This document shows, one piece after another, positions 1 through 5,636 of a stretch of DNA of 8,626 nt. Source of the DNA: JBGPBY01 sp041481485 (GTDB lineage: Bacteria > Acidobacteriota > Terriglobia > 20CM-2-55-15); assembly GCA_041481485.1 (NCBI GenBank), contig JBGPBY010000310.1, positions 1 to 8,626 of the forward strand. Reading direction: 5' to 3'. The first letter of the stretch is position 1, and every line of letters starts with the position of its first letter. The position numbers and the translations under genes were made by a program. The notes beneath the pieces were generated by a model. That model worked only from the letters and a program-made list of their open reading frames with translations. It did not search any database and had not been told where the DNA came from.

Positions 1-54
1 CAGGCAGTATCGAAAGAAGGCGGAGCGGCACATTGGAAATTCCGGGAATGTCCC

Positions 55-83
55 AACTGTAGGCGCGGTATATGCCCGCGCAC
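55..83 (+). repeat. REP-like palindromic unit, copy 1
   Basis: A 29-base unit beginning AACTGTAGG, followed by an imperfect GC-rich hairpin. In the consensus the stem is GCGCGGTC/GACCGCGC with a three-base loop. This copy has two changes relative to its partner at 103-131, and both weaken the stem. Confidence 0.75.
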
Positions 84-102
84 TTTGTTTCAGTTTCGGA
101 TT

Positions 103-131
103 GTGCGCGGTCATAGACCGCGCCTACAGTT
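103..131 (-). repeat. REP-like palindromic unit, copy 2
   Basis: The inverted partner of the unit at 55-83, with an intact 8-base-pair stem (GCGCGGTC paired with GACCGCGC). It ends 17 bases beyond the stop codon of the minus-strand AAA+ gene, so it would be transcribed as a hairpin at the 3' end of that message. It has no run of T, so it is not a typical intrinsic terminator. Confidence 0.75.
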
Positions 132-148
132 GGGACATTCCCGGAATT

Positions 149-1153
149 TCAAATGTGCCGCTCCGCCTTCTTTCGATACTGCCTGAAATCCACATTGCAG
201 CGATGGCGGCGCAGAAAGTCCATAAACCTCTTGTAATCGGACTCCGGAAGGTTGAATAGCCGTACCAGCCGGCGGTAACTGCCTTCAGTCTGAATGAGAC
301 CTTTTCGAATGACATGCTCCACATGATGGCGCGTAATCTGACGGTCCGCGTAGGGACGTGCAATCGATTCCCAGAAGTTTTCAATTTGGATCTCGTCCTC
401 CGGTTTGCGCCGGGCTTCTCTGGGAAGCACGATATCCGACGCCGCAATCGTATCGGAGTCGATGCTGCATACGGCACTTTCCACGATGTTCTCGAGCTCC
501 CGCACATTGCCGGGGAAATCATAAGACTGCAGTTTTTCGAGCGCGTCGCCCGACACGCGGCATCGTCCCTGAAGCATGTGCTCTACAAGTTGCGGAATGT
601 CCCCGTGCCGCTCGCGGAGCGGCGGGACTTGAATCGCAAACACGCTGAGGCGGTAATAAAGGTCTTCACGAAAGTCGCCGCGAAGTATCAGGCCCCTCAG
701 ATCGCAGTTGGTTGCCGCGATGACGCGGATGTCGAGCTTTCGTACAACAAGGTCTCCCAGCCTGCGAATCTGACGCTCCTGCAACGCGCGAAGCAGTTTC
801 GCCTGGAAACGCCGCGACGTATTCGCAATTTCATCCAGGAACAGCGTTCCGCCATTGGCTTCTTCAAACAATCCTGGCTTGTCACCCACCGCGGTGGTGA
901 ATGCACCCCGCCGATATCCAAACAGCTCGCTTTCAATCAAGTCTTCAGGAAGCGCGCCGCAGTCCACAGCCACGAATCGCGCGGAACTACGCGGACTGCA
1001 TTCGTGAATTGCGCGGGCAACCAGTTCCTTTCCACTTCCCGTTTCGCCAACGATCAGTACCGAGCCTGCAACTCGAGAAGCAGCTCGAACCCGGTAACTC
1101 AGCAACTGCATCACTTCGCTATTTCCAATCATGCAGGGAATAGCCGCACACAC
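149..1153 (-). CDS. Sigma54-interacting AAA+ transcriptional activator without a receiver domain
   Basis: This is a bacterial enhancer-binding protein (NtrC/PspF type), a class of ATPases that remodels sigma54 RNA polymerase at -24/-12 promoters. It shows Walker A GETGSGKE (36-43), an L1-loop motif reading GAFTTA (83-88) where the family has GAFTGA, Walker B GGTLFLDEI (101-109), sensor I AATN (146-149), the arginine-rich FREDLYYRL segment (161-169) and sensor II PGNVREL (214-220). There is no N-terminal receiver, GAF or FHA domain. The C-terminus (about 270-325) looks like a helix-turn-helix but is not a Fis-type domain; it has the pattern YRRLVRLFNLPESDYKRF. The start is uncertain: GTG at 1153 or ATG at 1132 (residue 8). 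Neither has a Shine-Dalgarno sequence, and the AAA+ core begins at about residue 9. It is divergent from the sigma factor gene, and its 3' end lies inside an inverted repeat. Because the loop that touches sigma54 is altered, its activity on sigma54 is not certain. Confidence 0.88.
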   Translation of the reverse strand: MCAAIPCMIGNSEVMQLLSYRVRAASRVAGSVLIVGETGSGKELVARAIHECSPRSSARFVAVDCGALPEDLIESELFGYRRGAFTTAVGDKPGLFEEANGGTLFLDEIANTSRRFQAKLLRALQERQIRRLGDLVVRKLDIRVIAATNCDLRGLILRGDFREDLYYRLSVFAIQVPPLRERHGDIPQLVEHMLQGRCRVSGDALEKLQSYDFPGNVRELENIVESAVCSIDSDTIAASDIVLPREARRKPEDEIQIENFWESIARPYADRQITRHHVEHVIRKGLIQTEGSYRRLVRLFNLPESDYKRFMDFLRRHRCNVDFRQYRKKAERHI

Positions 1154-1167
1154 TGGAGTTCGGTTAC

Positions 1168-1665
1168 ATGAACATTGACGTGTCTGAAATTCGCTCTCTC
1201 ATTCGACTGATCACGCAGCGAACAGGTGCTCCCGTATTTGACGACGATCTCACACAGGAGGTCACGTTGAAAGTCATGGAAGCTTGCCGTAAGCGCGGGG
1301 AGATCCACTACCCGCGTGCATTCCTGATGAAAATCGTCCGGGATGCCATTCACGATTACTGGCGGAGGCGCCGCGTCGTCTTCGACATCAGCACGATTGA
1401 TGAAGCGCGGCTGGCGCAGCTACCTAATTTTGAAGCGGAACTCGACAAGCGGCGCAGAACCGAATTGCTGCGGCAGGCAATTCGAATGGTCGACTCATCG
1501 AAACGCGAAACGCTGGAACTGTTTTACGAAAATAACCATTCGATCGCGGAAATCTCCCGAATCCTCGGGAAATCGGAATCTGCCGTCAAGACCGAGCTCA
1601 TGAGAACGCGGCGAGCGCTGGCCGAAATTGTGCGCGATTTGTCGAAGAAAAGGTCGCAATTGTAG
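1168..1665 (+). CDS. ECF-like RNA polymerase sigma-70 family factor
   Basis: A 165-residue protein with the two-domain layout of an extracytoplasmic-function sigma factor. Sigma region 2 covers about residues 20-70: an acidic DDDLTQEVTLKVMEA helix (regions 2.1/2.2), then YPRAFLMKIVRDAIHDYWRRRR, which resembles regions 2.3/2.4 that melt and read the -10 element. A linker follows. Region 4 (about 96-155) ends in the helix-turn-helix SIAEISRILGKSESAVKTEL, which would read the -35 element. The start is supported by GGAG at 1155-1158, nine bases before ATG. No anti-sigma factor or membrane partner is encoded beside it. The neighbour is instead a divergent sigma54-type ATPase, so its control is unclear. 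The stop codon lies in TCGCAATTGTAG (1654-1665), one base different from the border of the repeat that starts about 45 bases downstream. Confidence 0.85.
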   Translation: MNIDVSEIRSLIRLITQRTGAPVFDDDLTQEVTLKVMEACRKRGEIHYPRAFLMKIVRDAIHDYWRRRRVVFDISTIDEARLAQLPNFEAELDKRRRTELLRQAIRMVDSSKRETLELFYENNHSIAEISRILGKSESAVKTELMRTRRALAEIVRDLSKKRSQL

Positions 1666-1677
1666 CGACTAAATGAA

Positions 1678-1692
1678 TGCACTTCGCGTGCA
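1678..1692. other. Small hairpin after the sigma factor gene
   Basis: A perfect 5-base-pair stem (TGCAC/GTGCA) with a five-base loop, 12 bases beyond the stop codon. It is short and has no following T run, so a terminator role is only possible. Confidence 0.3.
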
Positions 1693-1709
1693 GGAACACG
1701 TGGATGTCC

Positions 1710-1891
1710 GGGATCGCAACTGTAGGCACGGTCTATGACCGCGCGCATTCTCGAATTGAGGAATCGCGCATGGTCATAGAATGTGTGAATAAATTCGAAT
1801 TGGGCGACTGTAGGGCGGTCTATGACCGCCCGCGATGTCTAAACCTGCGACTATGTGCGCGGTTACAGACCGCGCCTACAGTTGCGATCCC
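1710..1891. mobile_element. MITE/REPIN-like non-autonomous element
   Basis: Terminal inverted repeats of 38 bases (1710-1747 and 1854-1891) match with four differences and begin GGGATCGCAACTGTAGG. Each contains the same 29-base palindromic unit as the repeat at the window's left edge (units at 1718-1746 and 1855-1883). A third unit, in direct orientation and with a slightly altered stem, lies inside (1806-1834). The element is about 182 bases long and has no open frame of its own that looks like a transposase, so it would need one from elsewhere. No clear target-site duplication is visible. The family resembles REP doublets mobilised by Y1/REP-associated tyrosine transposases, but that link is inferred. 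Confidence 0.75.
1806..1834 (+). repeat. REP-like palindromic unit, internal third copy
   Basis: This unit begins GACTGTAGGG and folds on GGGCGGTC/GACCGCCC. The stem sequence differs from the outer copies (GGGCGG instead of GCGCGG), but the complementary change is present on the other side, so the hairpin is kept. Such compensation suggests that the fold, not the sequence, is what is preserved. Confidence 0.7.
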
Positions 1892-2111
1892 AATCAGGAG
1901 TCGCGTCCTGCGGTCGAAGTCGCATGCGTTCGCGGCCTTCGCATGGGATGGAACGCATCTTGCAATGAGCTGCATCCATGTGAGCGTTGGTTGCGGCAGT
2001 CCCAGTGAGGCCATCCCATTTCCCTCAATTGAACTTCCGAAATTTCCCCTTGTGAGTCCCGCCATACAAGTCCCTCAAACGACTTCATCCGGGATTGCCG
2101 CGTTCATGAAC
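1892..2111. other. Intergenic stretch with no supported gene
   Basis: About 220 bases between the MITE-like element and the end of the PHP phosphatase gene. On the minus strand two overlapping frames are open (1820-2065 and 1894-2088), but neither has a recognisable domain, a ribosome-binding site or a clear third-position bias, and the first runs on through the repeat element. It may be an extension of the repeat element, a decayed gene, or the 3' untranslated part of the phosphatase transcript. No terminator with a T run is visible. Confidence 0.5.
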
Positions 2112-2897
2112 TCAGCGGCTGAACAATCTGTCAAAAAACGATTTGCCGGAAGGGATATCGAGTTCGAAAGGTATGGGGGATTCCGGATCTATTGTCTTTC
2201 CTTCAATGACAGCGCGGGGATTGTCCACAACAAGACGGCGCGCGGCATCGATTCCGACAATTTCAGCGGCGGCATCGCGCGCGGCGCTCAGAATTGGAGG
2301 GCGTTTTTCGGGACGATGGGCATCCGTTGCAATGAAGTGAACGCAGCGATGTTTAAGCAGGATGTCGACGCACGATTTTGCCGCAGCGCCAAACCGGCCC
2401 GTCACGCTCATTGCCGTCACCTGAATCAAAATTCCCTGGGCAATGAGATCCGCAACAATCGAAGGCCGGCTCTGGATTTCGATGTTGCGTTCGGGATGGA
2501 CCAATATCGGATTTACACCAAGCGTGCAAAGCTGCTTCAACCGTTTCGGCGCGCTTCGTGGGACAGACAGCGTTGGAAATTCCACCAGTATGTAGTTTTG
2601 GCGATTGAGCGTGGAAATCCTGGATGTTCCCACCTGGTTGGCAATATCGATGGAGAAATGAATTTCGTTGCCCGGAAGTACAGTGAGTCCTCTTCCGATC
2701 GCGCGCTGAAGTTCCTCCACACGTCTTTCCACGTCCTGAGCCAGTGGATTTCGCGAAAGTCCGTTGAACATGTGGGGCGTACATACCATTTGCTCAATCC
2801 CGTCCGCCGCGGCGATTTCTGCCATCTTCAGCGATTCGGCAAGCGAACGCGCACCGTCGTCAACTCCTGGAAGAATGTGAGAATGGATGTCTATCAC
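2112..2897 (-). CDS. CpsB/YwqE-type PHP-domain tyrosine-protein phosphatase
   Basis: A 261-residue protein of the PHP superfamily, manganese-dependent phosphatases that in known cases dephosphorylate the tyrosine kinases controlling capsule or exopolysaccharide assembly. The N-terminus has the canonical DIHSHILPGVDDG (3-15), with metal ligands H5 and H7. Further ligands sit in CTPHMFNG (H42), GNEIHF (E78), ILVHPERN (H134) and ATDAHRPEKRPP (D192, H194). The C-terminal SFFDRLF (253-259) is also typical. The start is a GTG fixed by the family N-terminus; no strong Shine-Dalgarno sequence precedes it. It lies 77 bases downstream of citrate synthase on the same strand and may share its transcript. 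No polysaccharide gene or BY-kinase is visible in the window, so the substrate is unknown. All metal-binding positions appear intact. Confidence 0.9.
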   Translation of the reverse strand: MIDIHSHILPGVDDGARSLAESLKMAEIAAADGIEQMVCTPHMFNGLSRNPLAQDVERRVEELQRAIGRGLTVLPGNEIHFSIDIANQVGTSRISTLNRQNYILVEFPTLSVPRSAPKRLKQLCTLGVNPILVHPERNIEIQSRPSIVADLIAQGILIQVTAMSVTGRFGAAAKSCVDILLKHRCVHFIATDAHRPEKRPPILSAARDAAAEIVGIDAARRLVVDNPRAVIEGKTIDPESPIPFELDIPSGKSFFDRLFSR

Positions 2898-2974
2898 TGG
2901 AGAATCAGTTTAGGGCCGGGTCATCAAACACAAATTCGAAATTGCGATGTTCGTCGGAGAGGAACGAGAACCGG

Positions 2975-4090
2975 TTATCTCTGGCTGACGGGAACCCACT
3001 TCAGGTCAGGCGCAGGACCGAGGTACTCGGCCCGCGGCCGGATCAGCCGGTTGTTGGAATACTGTTCGAGGATGTGGGCCGTCCATCCGGACATCCGGCT
3101 CACCGCAAAAAACGGAGTGAACATATCGATCGGCATGCCGATAACGTAGTACGTGCTGGCTGAGTAAAAATCGACGTTGGGATTGAGCTTCTTTTCAGAT
3201 TTCACCAGTTCTTCGATCCGCGCGGACATTTCATACCACTTGGGCTGTCCTTCACGTTCGCATGCCTCTTTTGACATTTGCCGAAGATGAGTGGCGCGCG
3301 GATCTTCGGTTCGATAGACGCGGTGGCCGAATCCTGCAATTTTCTTCTTTTGCGCGAAGATTTCGTTCACGTAAGCATCTACTTTTGAAATCTCACCGAT
3401 CTTCAAAAGCATGCGCATGACATTTTCGTTTGCGCCCCCATGGAGTGGCCCCTTCAGCGCACCAATCGCGGAAGTCACGGCCGAATAGATATCGGAGAGC
3501 GTGGCGGCAGTGACCCTCCCGGCAAATGTCGAGGCGTTGAGTTCATGGTCCGCGTGAAGAATCAGAGCAATGTCGAGCGCCCGAACTGCCGTGTCGTTTG
3601 GGGGTTTTCCGGTCAACATGTGGTAGAAGTTGGCGGAATAGCTCAGGTCGGGCCGCGGAGCGATTGGAGGCTTACCGTTACGGATTTGGTGGAATGCGGT
3701 GACCAAAGTCCCGCACTGAGCGGTGAGACGAATTGCTTTTCGAAGATTGGCGTCGGGAGACATGTCCTCCGCCTCGGGATCAAACATGGAAAGTGCGGAA
3801 ACCGTGGTTCTGAGCACTTCCATTGGAAGGGCTTTCTTCGGAAAGCTGGCCATCAGATCCAACGCCGCCTGTGGCAGCGCCCGCTCTGCGGTAATTTTGG
3901 CGGTGGTGTCTTTCAGTTCCGATGCAGTGGGCAGTGCACCAAACCACAGCAGATGGCAGGTTTCTTCAAAAGTGGAGTTGGGCGCGAGCTCATGGATGTT
4001 GTATCCGCGGTACGCCAGAATCCCTTTAACGCCATCGATAAAACAAATTCCGGACTCACCCGCGACAACATCCTCTAGTCCCGCCTTCAT
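2975..4090 (-). CDS. gltA: Citrate synthase, short type I (dimeric) form
   Basis: This enzyme condenses oxaloacetate and acetyl-CoA to citrate at the entry of the TCA cycle. The 371-residue length fits the short archaeal/Gram-positive-like form rather than the roughly 430-residue hexameric E. coli form. Catalytic and binding segments are intact: LHADHELNAS (178-187), PLHGGANE with H217 (215-222), GFGHRVYR with H256 (253-260), NVDFYSAS with D307 (305-312), and the arginines in SRMSGW (R332) and RPRAEY (R351). The start ATG has a good GGGGAG ribosome site about ten bases upstream (bases 4101-4106 on the plus strand). 2-Methylcitrate synthase is the main alternative, since the subfamilies are hard to separate by eye, but no other methylcitrate-cycle gene is nearby. 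It is the first gene of a likely two-gene transcript with the PHP phosphatase. The gene symbol is by family. Confidence 0.93.
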   Translation of the reverse strand: MKAGLEDVVAGESGICFIDGVKGILAYRGYNIHELAPNSTFEETCHLLWFGALPTASELKDTTAKITAERALPQAALDLMASFPKKALPMEVLRTTVSALSMFDPEAEDMSPDANLRKAIRLTAQCGTLVTAFHQIRNGKPPIAPRPDLSYSANFYHMLTGKPPNDTAVRALDIALILHADHELNASTFAGRVTAATLSDIYSAVTSAIGALKGPLHGGANENVMRMLLKIGEISKVDAYVNEIFAQKKKIAGFGHRVYRTEDPRATHLRQMSKEACEREGQPKWYEMSARIEELVKSEKKLNPNVDFYSASTYYVIGMPIDMFTPFFAVSRMSGWTAHILEQYSNNRLIRPRAEYLGPAPDLKWVPVSQR

Positions 4091-4208
4091 TTGTATGCAA
4101 CTCCCCTTCTTCCCGTAGGTTCCTGGCCGCGCAATATTCTATTGGTTTAATCCTTTGGTTTCTACTTCGAATTGGATCAACTCCCTTTCGCTGAGGAGTT
4201 TTGCACCG

Positions 4209-4256
4209 AAATGCCGCAAAGCGGCTACTGAATAGAGCCAACGAGTGGCGGCATTT
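4209..4256. repeat. Inverted repeat, 9-base arms
   Basis: AAATGCCGC (4209-4217) is mirrored perfectly by GCGGCATTT (4248-4256). The left arm can also fold locally with GCGGC at 4221-4225 over an AAA loop, so two alternative structures compete. The role is unknown. Confidence 0.5.
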
Positions 4257-4264
4257 CCTTAGCA

Positions 4265-4280
4265 ACCGGCGTAAGCCGGT
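4265..4280. repeat. Perfect hairpin with GTAA loop
   Basis: ACCGGC and GCCGGT form a 6-base-pair stem closed by GTAA, a GNRA-type loop if transcribed rightward. There is no T run, so a terminator is unlikely. It belongs to the hairpin cluster between the two transcription units. Confidence 0.6.
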
Positions 4281-4312
4281 CGGAACGATCCACAAATGCA
4301 TTCCAGCCGCAG

Positions 4313-4353
4313 GGCGGCGGCAGATATAGAAACCCTTGATCTGCCGCGCCGCC
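4313..4353. repeat. Strong 13-base-pair hairpin with bulge
   Basis: The left arm 4313-4325 (GGCGGCGGCAGAT) pairs with 4339-4353 as ATCTGCC plus GCCGCC, leaving a two-base GC bulge on the right side and a 13-base loop. It is the most stable fold in the intergenic region. It could be a REP-type repeat or part of an untranslated RNA. Confidence 0.65.
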
Positions 4354-4386
4354 AGCGCTTTGATGATTGTTGTTATCGAGACTGCC

Positions 4387-4400
4387 GCCGCTAACGCGGC
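4387..4400. repeat. Short perfect hairpin with TAAC loop
   Basis: GCCGC and GCGGC form a 5-base-pair stem around TAAC. The stem sequence is the same as in the local fold at 4213-4225, which suggests related repeat units. Confidence 0.5.
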
Positions 4401-4454
4401 TCCAAAATAGAATTCGATTCAAACCCGCCTCCCGGCTTCGCCGCCTTTCTCAGG

Positions 4455-4460
4455 TATAAT
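4455..4460 (+). promoter_or_regulatory. -10 box TATAAT, possible near-leaderless promoter
   Basis: A perfect TATAAT ends 11 bases before the ATG of the cysteine desulfurase gene. With the usual 6-7 base distance to the start point, the transcript would begin about 4-6 bases before the start codon. No Shine-Dalgarno sequence is present before that ATG, which fits leaderless or near-leaderless translation. No -35 hexamer resembling TTGACA is found at 16-18 bases spacing; the region there is a small GC hairpin (4433-4443). The match could be chance, or an upstream promoter could also exist. Confidence 0.5.
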
Positions 4461-4471
4461 CATCGCGTTCT

Positions 4472-5635
4472 ATGCGCAGAATTTACCTCGACAGCAACGC
4501 TACGACTCCCGTGCGGCCGGAAGTCCTGTCTGCCATGATTCCGGTATTGACCGAAGACTACGGAAATCCGTCGTCCATCCATTGGTTTGGACAGCAGGCC
4601 AAGGCGCTCCTGGACTCCGCGCGCCAGCAGGTCGCTCGACTCATCCGCGCCGAGACCTCAGAAATTGTGTTTGTCAGCGGCGGAACCGAAGCCGATAACC
4701 TTGCGATCCGCGGCATTGCGGAATCCCAGAAGTCGAAGGGCCGTCACATCATCACTTCGAAAATCGAACACCATGCGGTGTTGCATACCTGCAGGGACCT
4801 TGAAAAGCAGGGTTACGATGTCACCTGGGTAGGCGTTTCCTCCGATGGATTGATCGATCCGGAGGAAATCCGCCGCGCTATCCGGCCCGACACCATCCTG
4901 ATTTCCGTTATGCACGCCAACAACGAAATCGGAACCATTCAACCCATCGAGGAAATTGGAACGATTGCAGCAGCTGCCGATGTTTACTTTCATTCCGACG
5001 GCGTGCAGTCGGCGGGAAAGATCCCCGTCGACGTCAAAGCACTCAAGGTCGATCTCTATTCCATTTCATCGCACAAGATCCACGGACCGAAGGGTGCCGG
5101 TGCACTGTTCATCAAAAAAGGCACGATTCTGAAACCGCAACTCACTGGCGGTGGACACGAGCGCAACCGCCGCTCCGGCACCGAAAATGTTGCGGGCAGT
5201 GTTGGATTTGGGGCTGCCGCGAAGCTGGCCCGCGAAGGGCTGGATGCGGAGATGTCTCGAATTGGAAGCATGCGAGACCGGCTGGAAAGCGGCTTGAAGA
5301 AGAATATTCCCTACATTCATGTGAACGCCGAAGGAGCACCCCGGCTTCCGAATACATCGAACATCATGGTGGATTTTGCCGAGGGTGAAGGATTGGTGAT
5401 TTCGCTCGATCTGAAGGGTGTGGCCGTTTCGACCGGATCGGCGTGCTCCTCCGGATCTCTGGAACCTTCACATGTGCTGACGGCAATCGGAAAGACGCCC
5501 GATGAGGCGCATGGAAGCCTGCGTTTCAGCCTGAATTCGATGAACACTGTAGAAGATATCGATTACGTGATTGAAACACTCCCGGGAATCGTCGATCGGC
5601 TGCGGGAATTGTCTCCGTATTACAAGCGAGCTTGA
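4472..5635 (+). CDS. nifS: Cysteine desulfurase, NifS/IscS family
   Basis: A PLP enzyme that removes sulfur from cysteine, giving alanine and a protein-bound persulfide that feeds Fe-S cluster and thio-cofactor synthesis. The 387-residue protein starts with the family hallmark YLDSNATTPV (5-14). SSHKIHGPKG (199-208) carries the PLP lysine K202, HSDGVQS (174-180) carries the cofactor aspartate and glutamine, and STGSACSSGSLEPSH (320-334) carries the catalytic cysteine C325 on its mobile loop. These identify a group I (NifS/IscS) rather than a SufS enzyme. The start is set by the conserved N-terminus; no ribosome site precedes it (see the -10 box). It is the first gene of a five-gene cluster, one base before the scaffold gene, so its likely partners are that scaffold and MnmA. 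I am confident of the family; the nifS label does not imply nitrogen fixation. Confidence 0.95.
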   Translation: MRRIYLDSNATTPVRPEVLSAMIPVLTEDYGNPSSIHWFGQQAKALLDSARQQVARLIRAETSEIVFVSGGTEADNLAIRGIAESQKSKGRHIITSKIEHHAVLHTCRDLEKQGYDVTWVGVSSDGLIDPEEIRRAIRPDTILISVMHANNEIGTIQPIEEIGTIAAAADVYFHSDGVQSAGKIPVDVKALKVDLYSISSHKIHGPKGAGALFIKKGTILKPQLTGGGHERNRRSGTENVAGSVGFGAAAKLAREGLDAEMSRIGSMRDRLESGLKKNIPYIHVNAEGAPRLPNTSNIMVDFAEGEGLVISLDLKGVAVSTGSACSSGSLEPSHVLTAIGKTPDEAHGSLRFSLNSMNTVEDIDYVIETLPGIVDRLRELSPYYKRA

Positions 5636-5636
5636 G

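Larger units (their letters stand above)
1..185. repeat. Long near-perfect inverted repeat (palindrome)
   Basis: The left arm (1-83) and right arm (103-185) are reverse complements over 83 bases with three mismatches, separated by a 19-base spacer. The left arm begins at the first base of the window, so it may extend further upstream. The right arm holds the last 11 codons and the TGA stop of the minus-strand AAA+ gene. The left arm holds a mirror copy of these codons in which the stop is changed to GGA. The inner part of each arm is a palindromic repeat unit (55-83 and 103-131) that recurs after the sigma factor gene. The structure could act as a bidirectional terminator, be a REPIN-like doublet, mark an inverted duplication, or be a fold-back artefact at a contig end. 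Confidence 0.9.
4091..4471. other. Divergent intergenic region with hairpin cluster
   Basis: This 381-base region separates the leftward citrate synthase gene from the rightward sulfur operon and must hold promoters for both. The first 110 bases on the citrate synthase side contain a 12-base direct repeat with one mismatch (4098-4109 and 4178-4189, CAACTCCCNTTC on the plus strand). One copy overlaps the ribosome site of citrate synthase. I see no clear -35/-10 pair for that gene. The middle part (4209-4400) carries several GC-rich hairpins listed separately, and the end holds a TATAAT box. No reading frame here looks coding, and no riboswitch or tRNA was recognised. Confidence 0.6.

Noticed and set aside
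314..1171. A 285-codon plus-strand open frame
   Set aside because: It is antisense to the AAA+ activator, which has complete Walker and sensor motifs; the frame is a by-product of codon bias.
1718..1883. CRISPR array
   Set aside because: The three units differ in orientation and spacing and are themselves palindromic; no regular spacers and no cas genes are present.
1677..3149. A 490-codon plus-strand open frame
   Set aside because: It runs through the MITE-like element and antisense to the PHP phosphatase, whose metal-binding motifs are all intact on the other strand. Its translation shows no domain.
4433..4443. Intrinsic terminator just before the sulfur operon
   Set aside because: The stem CGGC/GCCG is only four base pairs and is followed by TCC-type sequence and TTTCT, not a real T run.
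1666..4471. Sigma54 (-24/-12) promoter for the AAA+ activator
   Set aside because: Reading the intergenic stretches by eye I found no TGGCAC-N5-TTGCA-like site, so no target promoter can be named.
5571..5636. Upstream ATG as start of the Fe-S scaffold
   Set aside because: The added 22 residues lie inside the desulfurase gene and have no counterpart in IscU; the protein matches the family from the ATG at 5637.
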